A stretch of DNA of 64,000 bases from Erinaceus europaeus. Taxonomy: Eukaryota > Chordata > Mammalia > Eulipotyphla > Erinaceidae. The DNA is taken from positions 65,567,092-65,631,091 of the forward strand of contig NC_080180.1 in NCBI RefSeq assembly GCF_950295315.1. The letters are read 5' to 3'. The notes beneath the pieces were generated by a model, which was not told where the DNA came from, ran no database searches, and worked only from the letters and a program-made list of their open reading frames with translations. Every line of letters starts with the position of its first letter. Position 1 is the first letter of the stretch. This document shows, piece after piece, positions 44,790-56,510 of the stretch. A program made the translations under genes and the position numbers.

Positions 44790-45075
44790 GGGAGTCAGGC
44801 AGTAGCTCAGTGGGTTAAGCACATGTGGCACAAAGCGCAAGGACCGGCATAAGGATCCCAGTTCAAGCCCCCGGCTCCCCACCTGCAGGGGAGTCGCTTC
44901 ACAGGTGGTGAAGCAGGTCTGCAGGTGTCTGTCTTTCTCTTCCCCTCTCCTCTCTGTTCCTCCCCTCCATTTTTCTCCAACAACAATGTCATCAATAATA
45001 ACAAGAATGATAACTACAACAATAAAACAAGGGCAACAAAAGGGAATAAATACATAAATAAATAAATAATATATT
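44790..45075 (+). mobile_element. Long-family SINE
   Basis: Complete. Target duplication AACTGAGGACT upstream and AACTTGAGGACT downstream. Confidence 0.92.
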
Positions 45076-45244
45076 AAAAACTTGAGGACTAAGAAGGGCA
45101 AAATATCAAATGTGACATTTCATCCATTTGGTAGTGTGTGTGGAAATACTGACTCTTTTGCATTTCTCTAGATATTAGTTAAGATAGAGTAAAGTGTCTG
45201 TCTTTCTGCTTACCGTTGGCTCTGGTCAACGTATAAAAGCATTC

Positions 45245-47190
45245 AGTAAGAGGGGACCAAGAAAAACCTAAGGAATCCAGCAAGAAGCTTTTGGATATCA
45301 TCCGGCAATACAGTAAGGTGTCAGGCTAAAAAATTAACATTCAAAAGTCAGTGGTATTCCTCTATGCAAACACTAAGTTAGAAGAAATTGAAATCCAGAA
45401 ATCAATTCCTTTTACTATAGCAACAAAAACAATAAAATATCTAGGCATAAACCTAACCAAAGAAGTGAAAGGCTTGTATACTGAAAATTATGAGTCACTA
45501 CTCAAGTAAATTGAAAAGACACAAAGAAGTGGAAAGATATTCCATGTTCATGGGTTGGAAGAATTAACATCATCAAAATAATGTACTACCCAGAGCCATA
45601 TACAAATTTAATGCTATCCCCATCAAGATCCCAAGCACATGTTTTAGGAGAATAGAACAAATGCTACAAATGTTTATCTGGAACCAGAAAAGACCTAGAA
45701 TTGCCAAAACAATCTTGAGAAAAAGAACAGAACCGGAGGCATCACACTCCCAGATTTCAAACTGTATTATAGGGCCATTGTCATCAAAACTGCTTAGTAC
45801 TGGAACATGAATAGACACACTGACCAGTGGAATAGAATTGAGAGCCCAGAAGTGAGCCCCCAAACCTATGGACATCTAATCTTTGACAAAGGGGCCCAGA
45901 CTATTAAATGGGGAAAGCAGAGTCTCTTCAACAAATGGTGTTGGAAACACTGGGTTGAAACATGCAGAAGAATGAAACTGAACCACTGTATTTCACCAAA
46001 TACAAAAGTAAATTCCAAGTGGAATTAGGACTTGGATGTTAGACCACAAACTATCAGAAACTTAGAAGAAAATATTGGCAGAACTCTTTTCCGCATAAAT
46101 TTTAAAGACATCTTCAATGAAACAAATCCAATTACAAAGAAGACTAAGGCAAGTATAAACCTATGGGACTACATCAAATTAAAAAGCTTCTTCACAGCTA
46201 AAGAAACTACTACCTAAACCAAGAGACCCCTCACAGAATGGGAGAAGATCTTTACATGCCATACATCAGACAAGAGTTTAATCATCAATATATATAAAGA
46301 GCTTGCCAAACTCAACAAGAACACAAATAACCCCATCCAAAATTGGGGAGAGGACATGAACAGAATATTCACCACAGGAGAGATCCAAAAGGCTGAGAAA
46401 CACATGAAAAAATGCTCTAAGTCTCTGATTGTCAGAGAAATGCAAATAAAGACAACAATGAGATACCACTTCACTCCTGTGAGAATGTCACACATCAGAA
46501 AAGGTAGCAGCAGCAAATGATGGAGAGGGTGTGGGGTCAAAGGAACCCTCCTGCACTGCTGGTGGGAATGTCAATGGGTCCAACCTCTGTGGAGAGCAGT
46601 CTGGAGACTCTCAGAAGGCTAGAAATGGACCTACCCCATGATCCTGCAATTCCTCTCCTGGGAAATATATCTAAGTCACCCAACACACCCATACAAAAAA
46701 GATCTGTGTACACATATGTTCTTGGCAGCACAATTTGTAATAGCCAACCCAGGTGTCCAACAACAGATGAGTGGCTGAGCAAGTTGTGGTGTATCTACAT
46801 AGTGGAATACTACTCAGCTATAAAAAAAAGGTGACTTCACTGTTTTCAGCCATTCTTGGATGGACCTTGAAAAATTCATGTTAAGTGAAATAAGTCAGAA
46901 ACAGAAGGATGAATATGGGATGATCCCACTCTCAGGCAGAAGTTGAAAACAAGATCAGAAGAGAAAACACAAGTAGAACCTGAACTGGAATTGTCATGTT
47001 GCACCAAAGTAAAAGACTCTGGGGTGGGTGGGTGGAGAGAATACAGATCCAAAAAGGATGACAGAGGACCTAGTGGGGGTTGTATTATTATATGGAAAAC
47101 TGAGAAATGTTATGCGTAGATAAACTATTGTATTTACTGTCAAATGTAAAACATTAATCCTCCAATAAAGAAATTAAAAAAAAAATCTAG
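45245..47190 (+). mobile_element. 5'-truncated L1 with broken ORF2
   Basis: The plus strand encodes the C-terminal half of L1 ORF2p in pieces: SVAFLYANTKLEE-like and YLGINLTKEVKGLYTENYES motifs, [12 protein letters not shown] (45.8 kb), [23 protein letters not shown] (46.2 kb), PAIPLLGN, and EYYSAIKKR near 46.83 kb at the usual C-terminus. Several in-frame stops and frameshifts, including a TAA soon after the start, make it inactive. The reverse transcriptase catalytic region and endonuclease are missing. The 3' UTR runs to AATAAAG near 47164 and an A-rich tail. L1 of this type would have supplied the machinery that moved the SINEs. Confidence 0.95.
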
Positions 47191-47213
47191 GTCAGAAGAA
47201 AAAAAAAAAAAGA

Positions 47214-47390
47214 GGGACCAGGTATTGCACACCTGGCAGAACACCTTGCTCCCACTTGCAAGGGGGAAGCTTCATGAGCAGAGAAGCAGAGCTGTGCTGT
47301 CTGTCTCTCTTCTCCTCTCCCCCTCCCCTCTCATTTTCTTCTCTCTTTATCCAAAATAAATGATAAAAGTTAAAAAGTGATAAAAAAAAT
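47214..47390 (+). mobile_element. Short-family SINE next to the L1 tail
   Basis: GGGACCAGGTATTGCACACC through CTTGCAAGGGGGAAGC to TTATCCAAAATAAATG. The B-box segment is deleted. It sits in the L1 A-rich tail. Confidence 0.82.
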
Positions 47391-48074
47391 TCACTAGGCT
47401 TTACTCTAAGCTCCCACTTACCCCAGCATTTTTGTTTTTAAGAGAACTAGAGCCTCACTCAACACAAGGTGATGCGATCGACCTTGGGGACTGCTTGCCC
47501 AGAAACCCAGTGCTGCAGCCAGCGCACAGCACCTAGCCCACTGTCCCGTCACTCAGGTCAGAATCCTGCTCAGCAGGGACCTGCCTACTAGAACCCCGAA
47601 GCAGACCTATCCAGAGGCTGAACTCACTTGTAAGCTTGGGGCTAAAATGTGAACTTCTTCTTGACTTTTGGGCTTTGAATCATACCAAGTACTTGTCCAT
47701 GAGGGCTTGTTTTAAAAAAAGTAACACTACTGTAAAAGTTAAGAGGCCTAAACTAAAATTAAAGAACATTAAGACAGAAAAATGACAGTGGAACAAAAAC
47801 ATAGGCTGGGATGCAATTGTTAATTGCTTCATATCCATGCTAAGGTCGGATGTTTGGGGAATACCTCACAATTTAAGGAGTGAATCAAAGTGTGCAGTAT
47901 TAATATTTCCCCCAAATAACTCTCTTCCACAAATATTAGTTTCCTAAAATGTAAACATTTCAGAAAAGATAAGGAATTAAGAAAGAATTTCTTTCAAATT
48001 AGAGAGAAAAATATGCTTAGTATTTTATAACCAGAATTATATTCTTTTTTTAATTTTTCTTTCTTTTTTTCTTT
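47391..48074. other. Unique sequence with a GC-rich part
   Basis: 47460-47620 is more GC-rich than its surroundings. No family recognised. Confidence 0.35.
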
Positions 48075-48344
48075 TTTTAATATTTATTTCATTTATTCCC
48101 TGTTGCCCTTGTTGTTTTATTGTTATAGTTATTGTTGTTGTCATTGTTGAATAGGACAGAGAGAAATGGAGAGAGGAGGGGAAGACAGAGAGGAGGAGAG
48201 AAAGACAGACACCTGCAGACCTGCTTCACCGCCTGTGAAGCGACTCCCCTGCAGGTGGGGAGCCGGGGTTTGAACCGGGATCCTTAGCCAGTCCTTGTGC
48301 TTTGCGCCACCTGCGCTTAACCCGCTGTGCTACCGCCTGACTCC
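48075..48344 (-). mobile_element. Long-family SINE, antisense
   Basis: TTTATTCCCTGTTGCCCTTG to CGCCTGACTCCCC, with a small deletion in GCCGGGGTTTGAACCGGG. CAGAATTATATTCTT occurs at about 48030 and 48346 as target duplication. Confidence 0.92.
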
Positions 48345-49524
48345 CCAGAATTATATTCTTAGGAGAAGAAAGAGGTGTGATAATATTTTTTCAATTACTA
48401 AACAAAATAAATATTTTTGTTATTTTCAATCTTGATACAGGCTGTTTTGGTATTTCTTCTAACAGTTGATTAAAAGTTATCGAGGGTAACTTAGTTCAGG
48501 GAAAGTTAGGTTTATAATTTAGAGGCTATTTATTATGTATAAAAATTGTGATTCCTAGTTATTCAAGTACAAATTGACTTTAAATTAATATTGACATCAA
48601 GTTTTCATTTAGAGTTTACTCACATTTTTCCACTAGGGCCAAAAATGCAACTATAATATAAAAATGTATAAACATTAAACAACATACCATTAAATACATA
48701 GACATTTCCTCTGTTGCAACACTCTAATATATGTTGCATTCCGAATAACTTGAATACTCTAGATACTTTGTATCATCAAAGGATAATTTATTTGACATTC
48801 TGACTCATCGCTACCTTGAGTTGATCTTTTGCTGATTTCTGTTACAAAAAATTCTGATATAATATTCTCATGCAGCTAGCCCTTCTATATTCAACGCAAT
48901 CTGGAATAAAGAACATAAGAAATACCCGTTAGCTACCATATTAAACTGAGTTTTCATAGTTTTAGGTCACTTGTTTGAGCTGTCACATGTGGAGAATGTC
49001 TCTGCTTATCTGTGTGTGAGCCCAGTAGGCATTTCCATACCAGCCTGTTAGCACACACATCTATGTAGTCACATTTTCACATCACCTGGCATGATTTAGC
49101 ATTTGCCAATATTAACCATGCGTAGACCTTGTCATCTAGGGATTCCATCCCAATTTTTGTTCCAAAACTTTGGGCAACAAGTATACAAGTAATCACAATA
49201 ACATTGTTAATTAAAATAATAATATCCAATAGTATAAAAATACCGATAAACCCATTCACTGCAATACCAACACATTTATCAAATGGTTTTATTCCAAGAT
49301 TATTGATTATGTAGGGAAACAGTAATGTCAATCTTGAGGAATAATTAATGAATGCTTTTCTCTGTAGGGTAGTAAAAGTGTGTAAGATATATTTCAGACA
49401 GAGCTGCATTCCAGTAAGTACAAATTGAGGTTGATCTGACCCTCCACAGTCAGATCCGTGAATATGTGCATGCCTCACTTCTGCAGATTGCCACAGATGA
49501 GTGTGAATGTGATGGAACTGAGGC
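48345..49524. other. Unique AT-rich sequence
   Basis: It contains the longest frame outside repeats, 133 codons on the minus strand at 49077-49478, with a hydrophobic run containing IGIFILLDIIILINNVIV. I do not recognise it; in AT-rich DNA such a run can arise by chance. Confidence 0.35.
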
Positions 49525-49730
49525 TACAGGGATGGAGACATCATAATGGTTCTACAGAAGAGTGTCTGCCTGAGGCTCTGAGGTCCCAAATTCAGTCCCC
49601 AATGTCATCAGCCAGAGATCAGTAGTTTCTCTCTATATTGCACTCTTGTCACTTTCTCTCTGTTCCTTTCTCTCTCTGTCTCTCTCTCTATCCCTCACTC
49701 TCCTCTCTCTCATTAAACTGGATAAATATA
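49525..49730 (+). mobile_element. CTCTGG-family SINE
   Basis: GGGATGGAGACATCATAATGG, GTCCCAAATTCAGTCCCC and a CT-rich body ending CATTAAACTGGATAAAT. Confidence 0.75.
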
Positions 49731-49858
49731 GTTTAACAAAGAAACCAGACACATAAACTGTGATTCCAAAGATACAGCACTTCAAAATCAAGTGCATTCT
49801 AATGTGGATCTAAAAATCAAAACAGTAGCTTTTAAAACAATAGAATAAACACAGAACA

Positions 49859-50142
49859 CTGGGAGTTGAGCGGTAGCACAGCTGGTTAAGCGCAGGTGGC
49901 ACAAACTGCAAGGACCAGTATAAGGATGCTGGTTTGAGCCCCTGGCTCCCCACCTGCAGGGGAGTCCCTTCAAAAGCGGTGAAGCAGGTCTGCAGGTGTC
50001 TGTCTTTCTCTCCCCCTCTGTCTTCCCCTCCTCTCTCCATTTCTCTCTGTCCTACCCAACAACAATGACATCAATAACAACAACAATAATAACTACCACA
50101 ACAATAAAACAACAAGGGCAACAAAAGGGAGGAAAAAGCAAA

Positions 50143-50190
<48 letters not shown>
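49859..50190 (+). mobile_element. Long-family SINE with (GAAA)n tail
   Basis: Head GGGAGTTGAGCGGTAGCACAG, and a GAAA array of about 50 bases at 50140-50190. The target duplication GAATAAACACAGAACAC is seen on both sides. Confidence 0.93.
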
Positions 50191-50635
50191 ATAAACACAG
50201 AACACAAAACAATAGAATAAACACATAAATTATGTTCATGGCCTTTGAGTAAATAATTTTTTTATTTTAATAGAAACATGTATGAGACTTGAATAGAGAC
50301 ATAAAACAATCAATCCAATCCATCAGTAAACAGACAAAACACTTGTCCAGTTGCTTTAGTAATGAAACTACTAAAAGGTTCAGTTGTAATGCACCCAACT
50401 CAGACTGGCAGGTCTTGAAAATAACGTAGTGTTGAAAAGACGTAGTAAAGAAAGATTTCTCACATATTGCTTGCCACATATGTTAATCACATGAGAGACA
50501 ATTCTCAGGGGCTGGTAATATGTGCCTTAAGTGATTATTGATGCTTTGATTCATGTTATATTTAATCAAATCGTATATTAGTACTTGGTGCATTTTTCTT
50601 GCATGTGCTACACTTTAAAGTATTTTTTAATTTTT
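50191..50635. other. Unique AT-rich sequence
   Basis: Nothing recognised. Confidence 0.4.
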
Positions 50636-51545
50636 ATTTATAAAATGCAAACACTGACAAGACTATAGGATAAGAGGGGTACAATTCCACACAATTCACA
50701 CCTCCAGAAATTTGTATTCCATCCCCTCCCCTGATAGTTTCCCTATTCTTTAACTCTCTGGGGGTATGGACCCAGGGTCATTATGGAGGTGCGGAAGGTG
50801 GAAGGTCTGGCTTCTGTAATTGCTTCCCCGCTGAACATGGGTGTTGGCAGGTTGATTCAGACTCCCAGCCTGTCTCTCTCTTTCCCTAGTGGGGCAGGGA
50901 TCTTGGGAGGTGGGGGTTTAGGACACATTGGTGAGGTCATCTGCCCAAGAAAGTCAGATTGGCATCGTGGTAGCATCTGGAGCCTGGTGGCTGAAAAGGA
51001 GTTAAGAGAGAAATCAGAACAAATTGTTGACTAATCATGAACCTAAAAGCAAGACTATTGCAGATGAGGATTTGGGGGGTCTCTGTTTTGGAAAAAGCTA
51101 GTAGGTCTATTTTAGGTATATATTCAAAGGGACCCATGGCTTTAGTAGTTTTTGCCTGAGCCTGGCATTTAATATTCAGGTGGACCTAATTTGTTGCGTA
51201 GGGATATGGTGTCCTAGTTGGAAAAAGGATTAGAAAGTTGTATCAGGAAAGAGTGTAGCTCCCAAATATGGGGTAAGTATATAAATATTGTTGACTGTAA
51301 ACCCCACCTGTTTGATCTGGGGCCCATATTCAGCACAGGAACCTATGTAACCTCTGCATCCCTATAGGTCTGAGCTCACGTTCTGTGGTCATGGCTAGGA
51401 ATATTCCAGGCTGCACTGATTTCAGGACCCATCTTCCATGGGTCGTAAGTAGAGTATGTTGTCCAACCTCCCTTCAGAGAATGAAAGTTTCCCTACCATC
51501 ATTGATCCACACTGATGGCCAGGTCCTATAGGGACCCACAGAGGG
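50636..51545 (-). mobile_element. L1 3' UTR, antisense, long copy
   Basis: About 900 bases collinear with the L1 3' UTR family. From the tail inward: ACTGACAAGACTATAGG, ACCCAGGGTCATTATGG, TTCTGTAATTGCTTCCCC, CCTAGTGGGGCAGGG, GTTGACTAATCATGAACC, TAAATATTGTTGACTGTAAA and ATGATCC-like sequence near 51500. It is the reference that exposes the inversion at 4.1-4.8 kb. Confidence 0.75.
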
Positions 51546-52490
51546 CTGGTGACAAAGCGAATACTACACACACAAATTCAAAAATCCTTGAGAAAAATAC
51601 AAAATGTTCAGATACTTACAAATGAAATGATTGATCAGTGGTACAAAAAAAGAAAAGGAACATAAAGGTGAGTTCTACTTTCAAGTAAAAAAAAAATCAG
51701 GATACTATTAAGGGAGTGGGGGAGTTCTATTACTAGAAAAATGTATCATCAAGAATAGTTGAATAGTTTTGCTTATTTTTCAGTTTAACTGGAAGCAGAT
51801 ATATTGTGGTGTATTTTTATTGCTGTTATTGTTCAGAAATTTTGGTAAGTTTTGGTTTGGGGACTTTTTATTTAAAATAAAATAAAATAACCTAAAGATA
51901 AGCTCTTTATGCATGTCAAAATGTGAGCACCCTTATTTCAGTATTTTTGAGTGTATCTTCATTATTAACAAATTTATTCAAGATTAGTACTATATTTTTG
52001 TCTTCTAAAATAATTAATTTTTCTATGCAATGATTGACCTTCAAAATCTTAAAGTATGCACAGAGGGCACAAAATGTTCATACAGAATCTAATTGTTTCA
52101 CTGTTGTTTAATTCATTTAATCATTCTTCTCTTGAGAGAAAGAACTATATTGAATAATTAGGTAAAAAATCAGCAACAGCAACCTTATTTATTTGGCAAA
52201 TTTGTATGCAAGATAGTAAGTCATCTTCTTAAAGAAAGGATTATTAGGATATCAGCTATTTCCGATTTTATATTATTTCAGTGACACAAATTCAAATATT
52301 TTGCTAAAAGAGGTAGTTTTCTTCTCTGATTAGAATGAAAGAAAAGACCAAGTTGCAAGTCTTTCAAAAGACGGCCGGACCAGATCATCTGAAAATCAAC
52401 TTTTAAAACTATCCCTGGCATTTCATAGCATATGTTTACCTAGGTTGTTTTATAACATCATCTCATTTATCTTTCTATCTTTATTGTAGC
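51546..52490. other. Unique AT-rich sequence
   Basis: No gene or repeat recognised. Confidence 0.4.
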
Positions 52491-52491
52491 A

Positions 52492-52568
52492 CTCCCTCTC
52501 TCTCTCTCTCTGTCTCTCTCTCTCTTCCTCCCCCTCTCTCTTTTCTCTTCCTCCCCCTCTCTCTCTTC
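52492..52568. repeat. CT-rich simple repeat
   Basis: CT units with CCCC and TTCC interruptions, about 75 bases. Confidence 0.85.
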
Positions 52569-52959
52569 AATTTGCTTTATCTGTTAACATTTTCTGTCTT
52601 CACCTCTGTCTCTAACTGAACACTGTCCACATGAGCAAATGTGTCAACACTTGACCAAACCTCAAGGAATGCCCATTCTCAAAGCATACCTTATGTTCAC
52701 AGTCATTGTGTGGGAAGAAGGGAGGAAGTCAAATAGTGACATTCTCAAGTTGTGTGGTTGAAACTGACTAGGAACTATATGTAAATGGATTCTGGGCAGT
52801 TGCCAGTAAAAGTATTTTCTGAAATTTATTTAATTTTTCACTGATAAATTCATCTGGGGAGTTTGGTACTGAAAATATTTAATTACTTTTATCATAATTA
52901 TGCTTGATTTTCCATCCTTTGATTCAACTGTTATTGTTGTTGTTTAAAGGTTCATTAAT

Positions 52960-53008
52960 TCATCCATCCATCCATCCATCCATCCATCCATCCATTCATT
53001 CATTCATT
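52960..53008. repeat. (CATC)n(CATT)n microsatellite
   Basis: About eight CATC units change to four CATT units, next to the tail of an antisense SINE. Confidence 0.93.
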
Positions 53009-53145
53009 CTGAGAAAGAGAGAGAGAGAGAGGAAGAGGAAGAAAGAAAACAGAGCATCATACATGTCTGGCTACAGGTGATTCTGGGAATTGATTGATTG
53101 TCGTTTGATTGTGTAAGGTTCACCTTGTGCATGCCATAGTCTACA
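53009..53145 (-). mobile_element. CTCTGG-family SINE, antisense, diverged
   Basis: GAAAGAGAGAGAGAGAG, ACAGAGCATCATACATG and ATTGATTGATTG then a head-like TGCATGCCATAG. Confidence 0.55.
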
Positions 53146-53539
53146 AAAGTTTTGTTGATTGGTGAATCATACAGATTCCCACAATGTTATAACTAAAATT
53201 CAGAGGGAAAGTAGATGATACATGTGTGACTAAGATGACAAAGAAAAGACACTAAGTCATTTATCTGTGAGATAACTTGTTTCATTGATGTAAACATTAA
53301 ACCAAATTTAGAAATGGATAGAAATATAGATTACTTTGATAACAGAGACAATTTTTAGCAGAGTTAATTTCACTTAAAAACTGGGAATAAATTGTCATGT
53401 AAAATATATAATTAGCTTTTGGATCTTTTTCCTCAGCTCTATTCATATTAAATTCTCAAAGATATCCCTTTTGAGAATATCTGCCAAACTAAGAGTTTTA
53501 GTATCTCTCTACATTTCTCATTTCTTACTTTTTTAAAAA

Positions 53540-53672
53540 AAAAAATTATTTACCTGTTCTTTTTTTTTTTTTAAAACCAGAGCACTGTTCAGCTCTGGCT
53601 TATGGTGGTGCTGGGGATTGAATCCTCAGGCATGAGAGTCTGTTTGCATAAACATTATGCTAGCTACCTTCT
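53540..53672 (-). mobile_element. CTCTGG-family SINE, antisense
   Basis: CAGAGCACTGTTCAGCTCTGG, GCTGGGGATTGAATCCTCAGG and AACATTATGCTAGCTACC. Confidence 0.85.
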
Positions 53673-53689
53673 GCCCTTACCTGCTTTTT

Positions 53690-53830
53690 CTTTTTTAATG
53701 AAAGAGAAATAAAGAAAGACAACAGAGCCTGCTCAGCTCTGGCTGATATTAGTGCTGGGGATTGAACCTGGGACCTCAGAGCCTCAGGCAGGAGTCTTTC
53801 CCATAACTGTGATGCTGTCTCCTCAATCCT
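53690..53830 (-). mobile_element. CTCTGG-family SINE, antisense, second in tandem
   Basis: GAGCCTGCTCAGCTCTGGC, GGATTGAACCTGGGACC and GATGCTGTCTCCTCAATCC, in the same orientation as its neighbour. Confidence 0.87.
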
Positions 53831-53914
53831 AGATTCTTCATTCTACAGTGATTTTTACTTAGTCTAAATAATATGTGTGGGGAACCAGTTTATACCTATT
53901 ATCAAGTAAATATT

Positions 53915-54306
53915 TGCCGGGCTAGCTTCGCGGGCGGGAGACAGACGACCAGGGACTCATGGCTGAGCTGTATGCGGTATCTCTTTATTCATGCAGAACG
54001 CAGCACAATCTAAGCCAAGCTAAGATAAACTAAAACTCTAGTCACAATCCTGTCCTTATATATATACTCACCAAGTAGGTGACGTAGAGAGGGTGGAGCG
54101 AAAAAAGACTGGTGGAAATCAGGGTGTACTATGAGAGGGGGTGGAGCAAAAAGACATCATGAACCAGTGGGGATTAAACCAATGCCCTGCAGGCAGGACG
54201 GTGCTTAGTTAATGGTGGTTATATAAATAGAATCCAGTGTGAAGCAGGGGGATTAAACCAATGAAACAGAAGGGGTTTTAGAAGCAGAATTCGAAGCAGA
54301 CCAACA
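53915..54306 (-). mobile_element. Solo LTR, class II-like, antisense
   Basis: On the minus strand the 392-bp element begins TGTTGGTCTG and ends CCCGGCA. A TATA-like run is at about 54056-54067 and a polyadenylation signal AATAAA at 53984-53989, in correct order. Flanks are AATATT (53909-53914) and AATATC (54307-54312), a 6-bp duplication with one mismatch. A CCAAT-like motif repeated near 54177 and 54258 suggests a U3 promoter. No retroviral internal region is attached. Confidence 0.78.
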
Positions 54307-54312
54307 AATATC

Positions 54313-55624
54313 CACACACATTTTTTAATCATCTTTTGGAGCCTGACTTTTCCAGGTTGTTTTGTTTTGTTTTCAGATGGACACAGACAGAGGGAAAGAT
54401 AAGAGCACAGAGCAGAGACGCCTCCAAAATTATAGTCACAGGAATGGCAATGCTGGTGTACAGTCCCTGTGAGCTCCTGTGTGGCCATTCTGTCCCTCCA
54501 GGGCCTCGTGTAGACAGTAAAATTGCATCATAAGGTCATATTTATATGATTCAGCATTTTTCTCTAACTCAACAGGCAGACTATGTGCTGACACTTGACT
54601 CTGCAGTTTAAACATCACTGGGCCACAAGTTCAAGTACAGAGCTTGAGCCAGCTGCTGACCCTTGTTTGAGCTTTCCTGTGTGGATATATTTAACATCAA
54701 AATGTTAAACTAACCAGGCAGTTAGGACTTGTATCCTCAGAGTTCTTGAGTTTATTTTGCATTGTTTCCACTTTCTGTCTTCTCTTAGCTCAACATAAAA
54801 AGCTTTGGCAAAGCATAGAAATTTTATTTCCATATCCCTGTTCTAAGATGGAAATAGCTGCATTCCTTAAATATGTACAAGAAAGAGGGTATCTGGGCAA
54901 AGAAATAACAGAAGCAAAAATATAATCAAATCAAGATAGTTAAAACTAGCTCACCTACCTGGGTTTCCTTGATGTATAGAACTTACTTCTTAGAAAAGCC
55001 AGTGATAAATCAGTAAGGAGAGACTGCATGTCAGGAGTCTGCCATATTGAAACCTTATTAGGCATGTTATATGTACAGATATTTTATATTCCAAGGCTGG
55101 AGAATATACCATTTACTTAAAATGTTCAATACGTGTACAGTACTCATTTAAGTCTTCATGTCACTGGTGTGGGTCCTGAATTAGTTCCTGTCTCCTTGCT
55201 CTTGTTTGATGTCACTTACAAAGACCAGCTGAAACCAGTTTGAGTTTGATGGAAGCCATGTGGTGACCAAAATAGGAGATAGCTTTGAAATTCAGGGTAT
55301 GAGATTGCTTCTCTATTCTTCTGCCAACAAAATCTCTGTCCTGGCATTAGTTTTGTGTCCATTTTTTATGAAGGAACTTTAACTTCCCAAAGGAAAAACA
55401 AAAACAAACAAACAAAAAATAATAAAAGGACTCCCACCACCAGGGTCATTAATACATAAACAAAGTAAATCAAAGTATTTATTCCTCTCTTGGGTAGTTC
55501 ATTAATAAGACTCCTTGGAGAAAGTTCTAGACAATATAAAGGGAGATTTTAGTATGAATTCCTAGGAAAACATTGATAGGAAAGAACGCTTATTAGACAA
55601 GGGTGTTTGTTTAGCCTTTTCTTT
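54313..55624. other. Unique sequence, possible old SINE at its start
   Basis: 54365-54480 has faint SINE-like composition. The remainder shows no gene or repeat. Confidence 0.35.
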
Positions 55625-55627
55625 TTT

Positions 55628-56095
55628 AAAAAATTTTTATTAATAAAGTGGAAACACTGACAAGACTATAGAATAAGAGGGTACAATTCCCACCACCAGA
55701 ACTCCATATCCCATCCCCTCCCCAATAGCTTTCCTATTCTTTATCCCTCTGGGAGTATGGACCCAGAATCATTATGGGGTGCAGTAGGTGAAAGTTCTGG
55801 CTTCTGTAATTGCTTCCCCCTCTGAACATGGGTGTTGGCAGGTGGATCCATACTCCCAGTCTGCCTCTCTCTTTCCCTAGTAGGGCAGGGCTCTGGGGAA
55901 GCAGGGCTCCAGGATGCATTGGTGGGGTCGTCTGCCCAGGGAAGTCTGATTGGCATCATGGTAGCACAGGAACCTGGTAGTTGAAGAAAGAGTTAACATA
56001 TAAAGTCAAAGAAATTGTTGACTAATCATGAACTTAAAGACAGGAATAATGCAGATGAGGATTTGGGGGTCTCTGTTTTGGAAAAAGCACTGTTA
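55628..56095 (-). mobile_element. L1 3' UTR, antisense
   Basis: Collinear with 50.64-51.08 kb: ACTGACAAGACTATAG, GGACCCAGAATCATTATGG, TTCTGTAATTGCTTCCCC, CTCCAGGATGCATTGG, GTTGACTAATCATGAAC. It stops in GGAAAAAGCACTG. Confidence 0.78.
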
Positions 56096-56157
56096 ATATT
56101 TAATTTTTTAGACAATTTACTTTATAATATTTGTAGATAGTACATACCTGATAATAG

Positions 56158-56228
56158 ATTCAGGGGGAGCAAGGCTCCAGGACACATTGGTGGGGTCGTC
56201 TGCCCGGGAAGTCAGACTGGCATCATGG
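56158..56228 (-). mobile_element. Second short L1 3' UTR piece
   Basis: GGCTCCAGGACACATTGGTGG and CAGACTGGCATCATGG repeat a part already present at about 55903-55962, so this is a separate copy or a local duplication. Confidence 0.65.
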
Positions 56229-56510
56229 ATTTGATTTTTTTATTTATTTCCTGTTTGTTGCCCTTATTGTTTTTATTGTTGTTGTTATTGATGTCGTCAT
56301 TGTTGAATAGGCCAGAGAGAAATGGAGAGAGGAGAGGAAGACAGAGAGGGGGAGAGAAAGATGGACACTTGCAGACCTGCTTCACTGCTTATGAAGCGAC
56401 TCCCCTGCAGGTGGGGAGCTGGGGGCTTGAACAGTGATCCTCATGCTGGTCCTTGCCCTTTGCACCACGTGCATTTAACCTACTGTGCTACCTCCTGACT
56501 CTGCGATTTG
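56229..56510 (-). mobile_element. Long-family SINE, antisense
   Basis: TTTATTTATTTCCTGTTTGTTGCCC to CTACCTCCTGACTCTG; short GATTTGA repeats on both sides suggest the target site. Confidence 0.9.

Noticed and set aside
46517..46834. 105-codon plus-strand frame as a gene
   Set aside because: It ends in the L1 ORF2 C-terminal EYYSAIKK motif and belongs to the broken L1.
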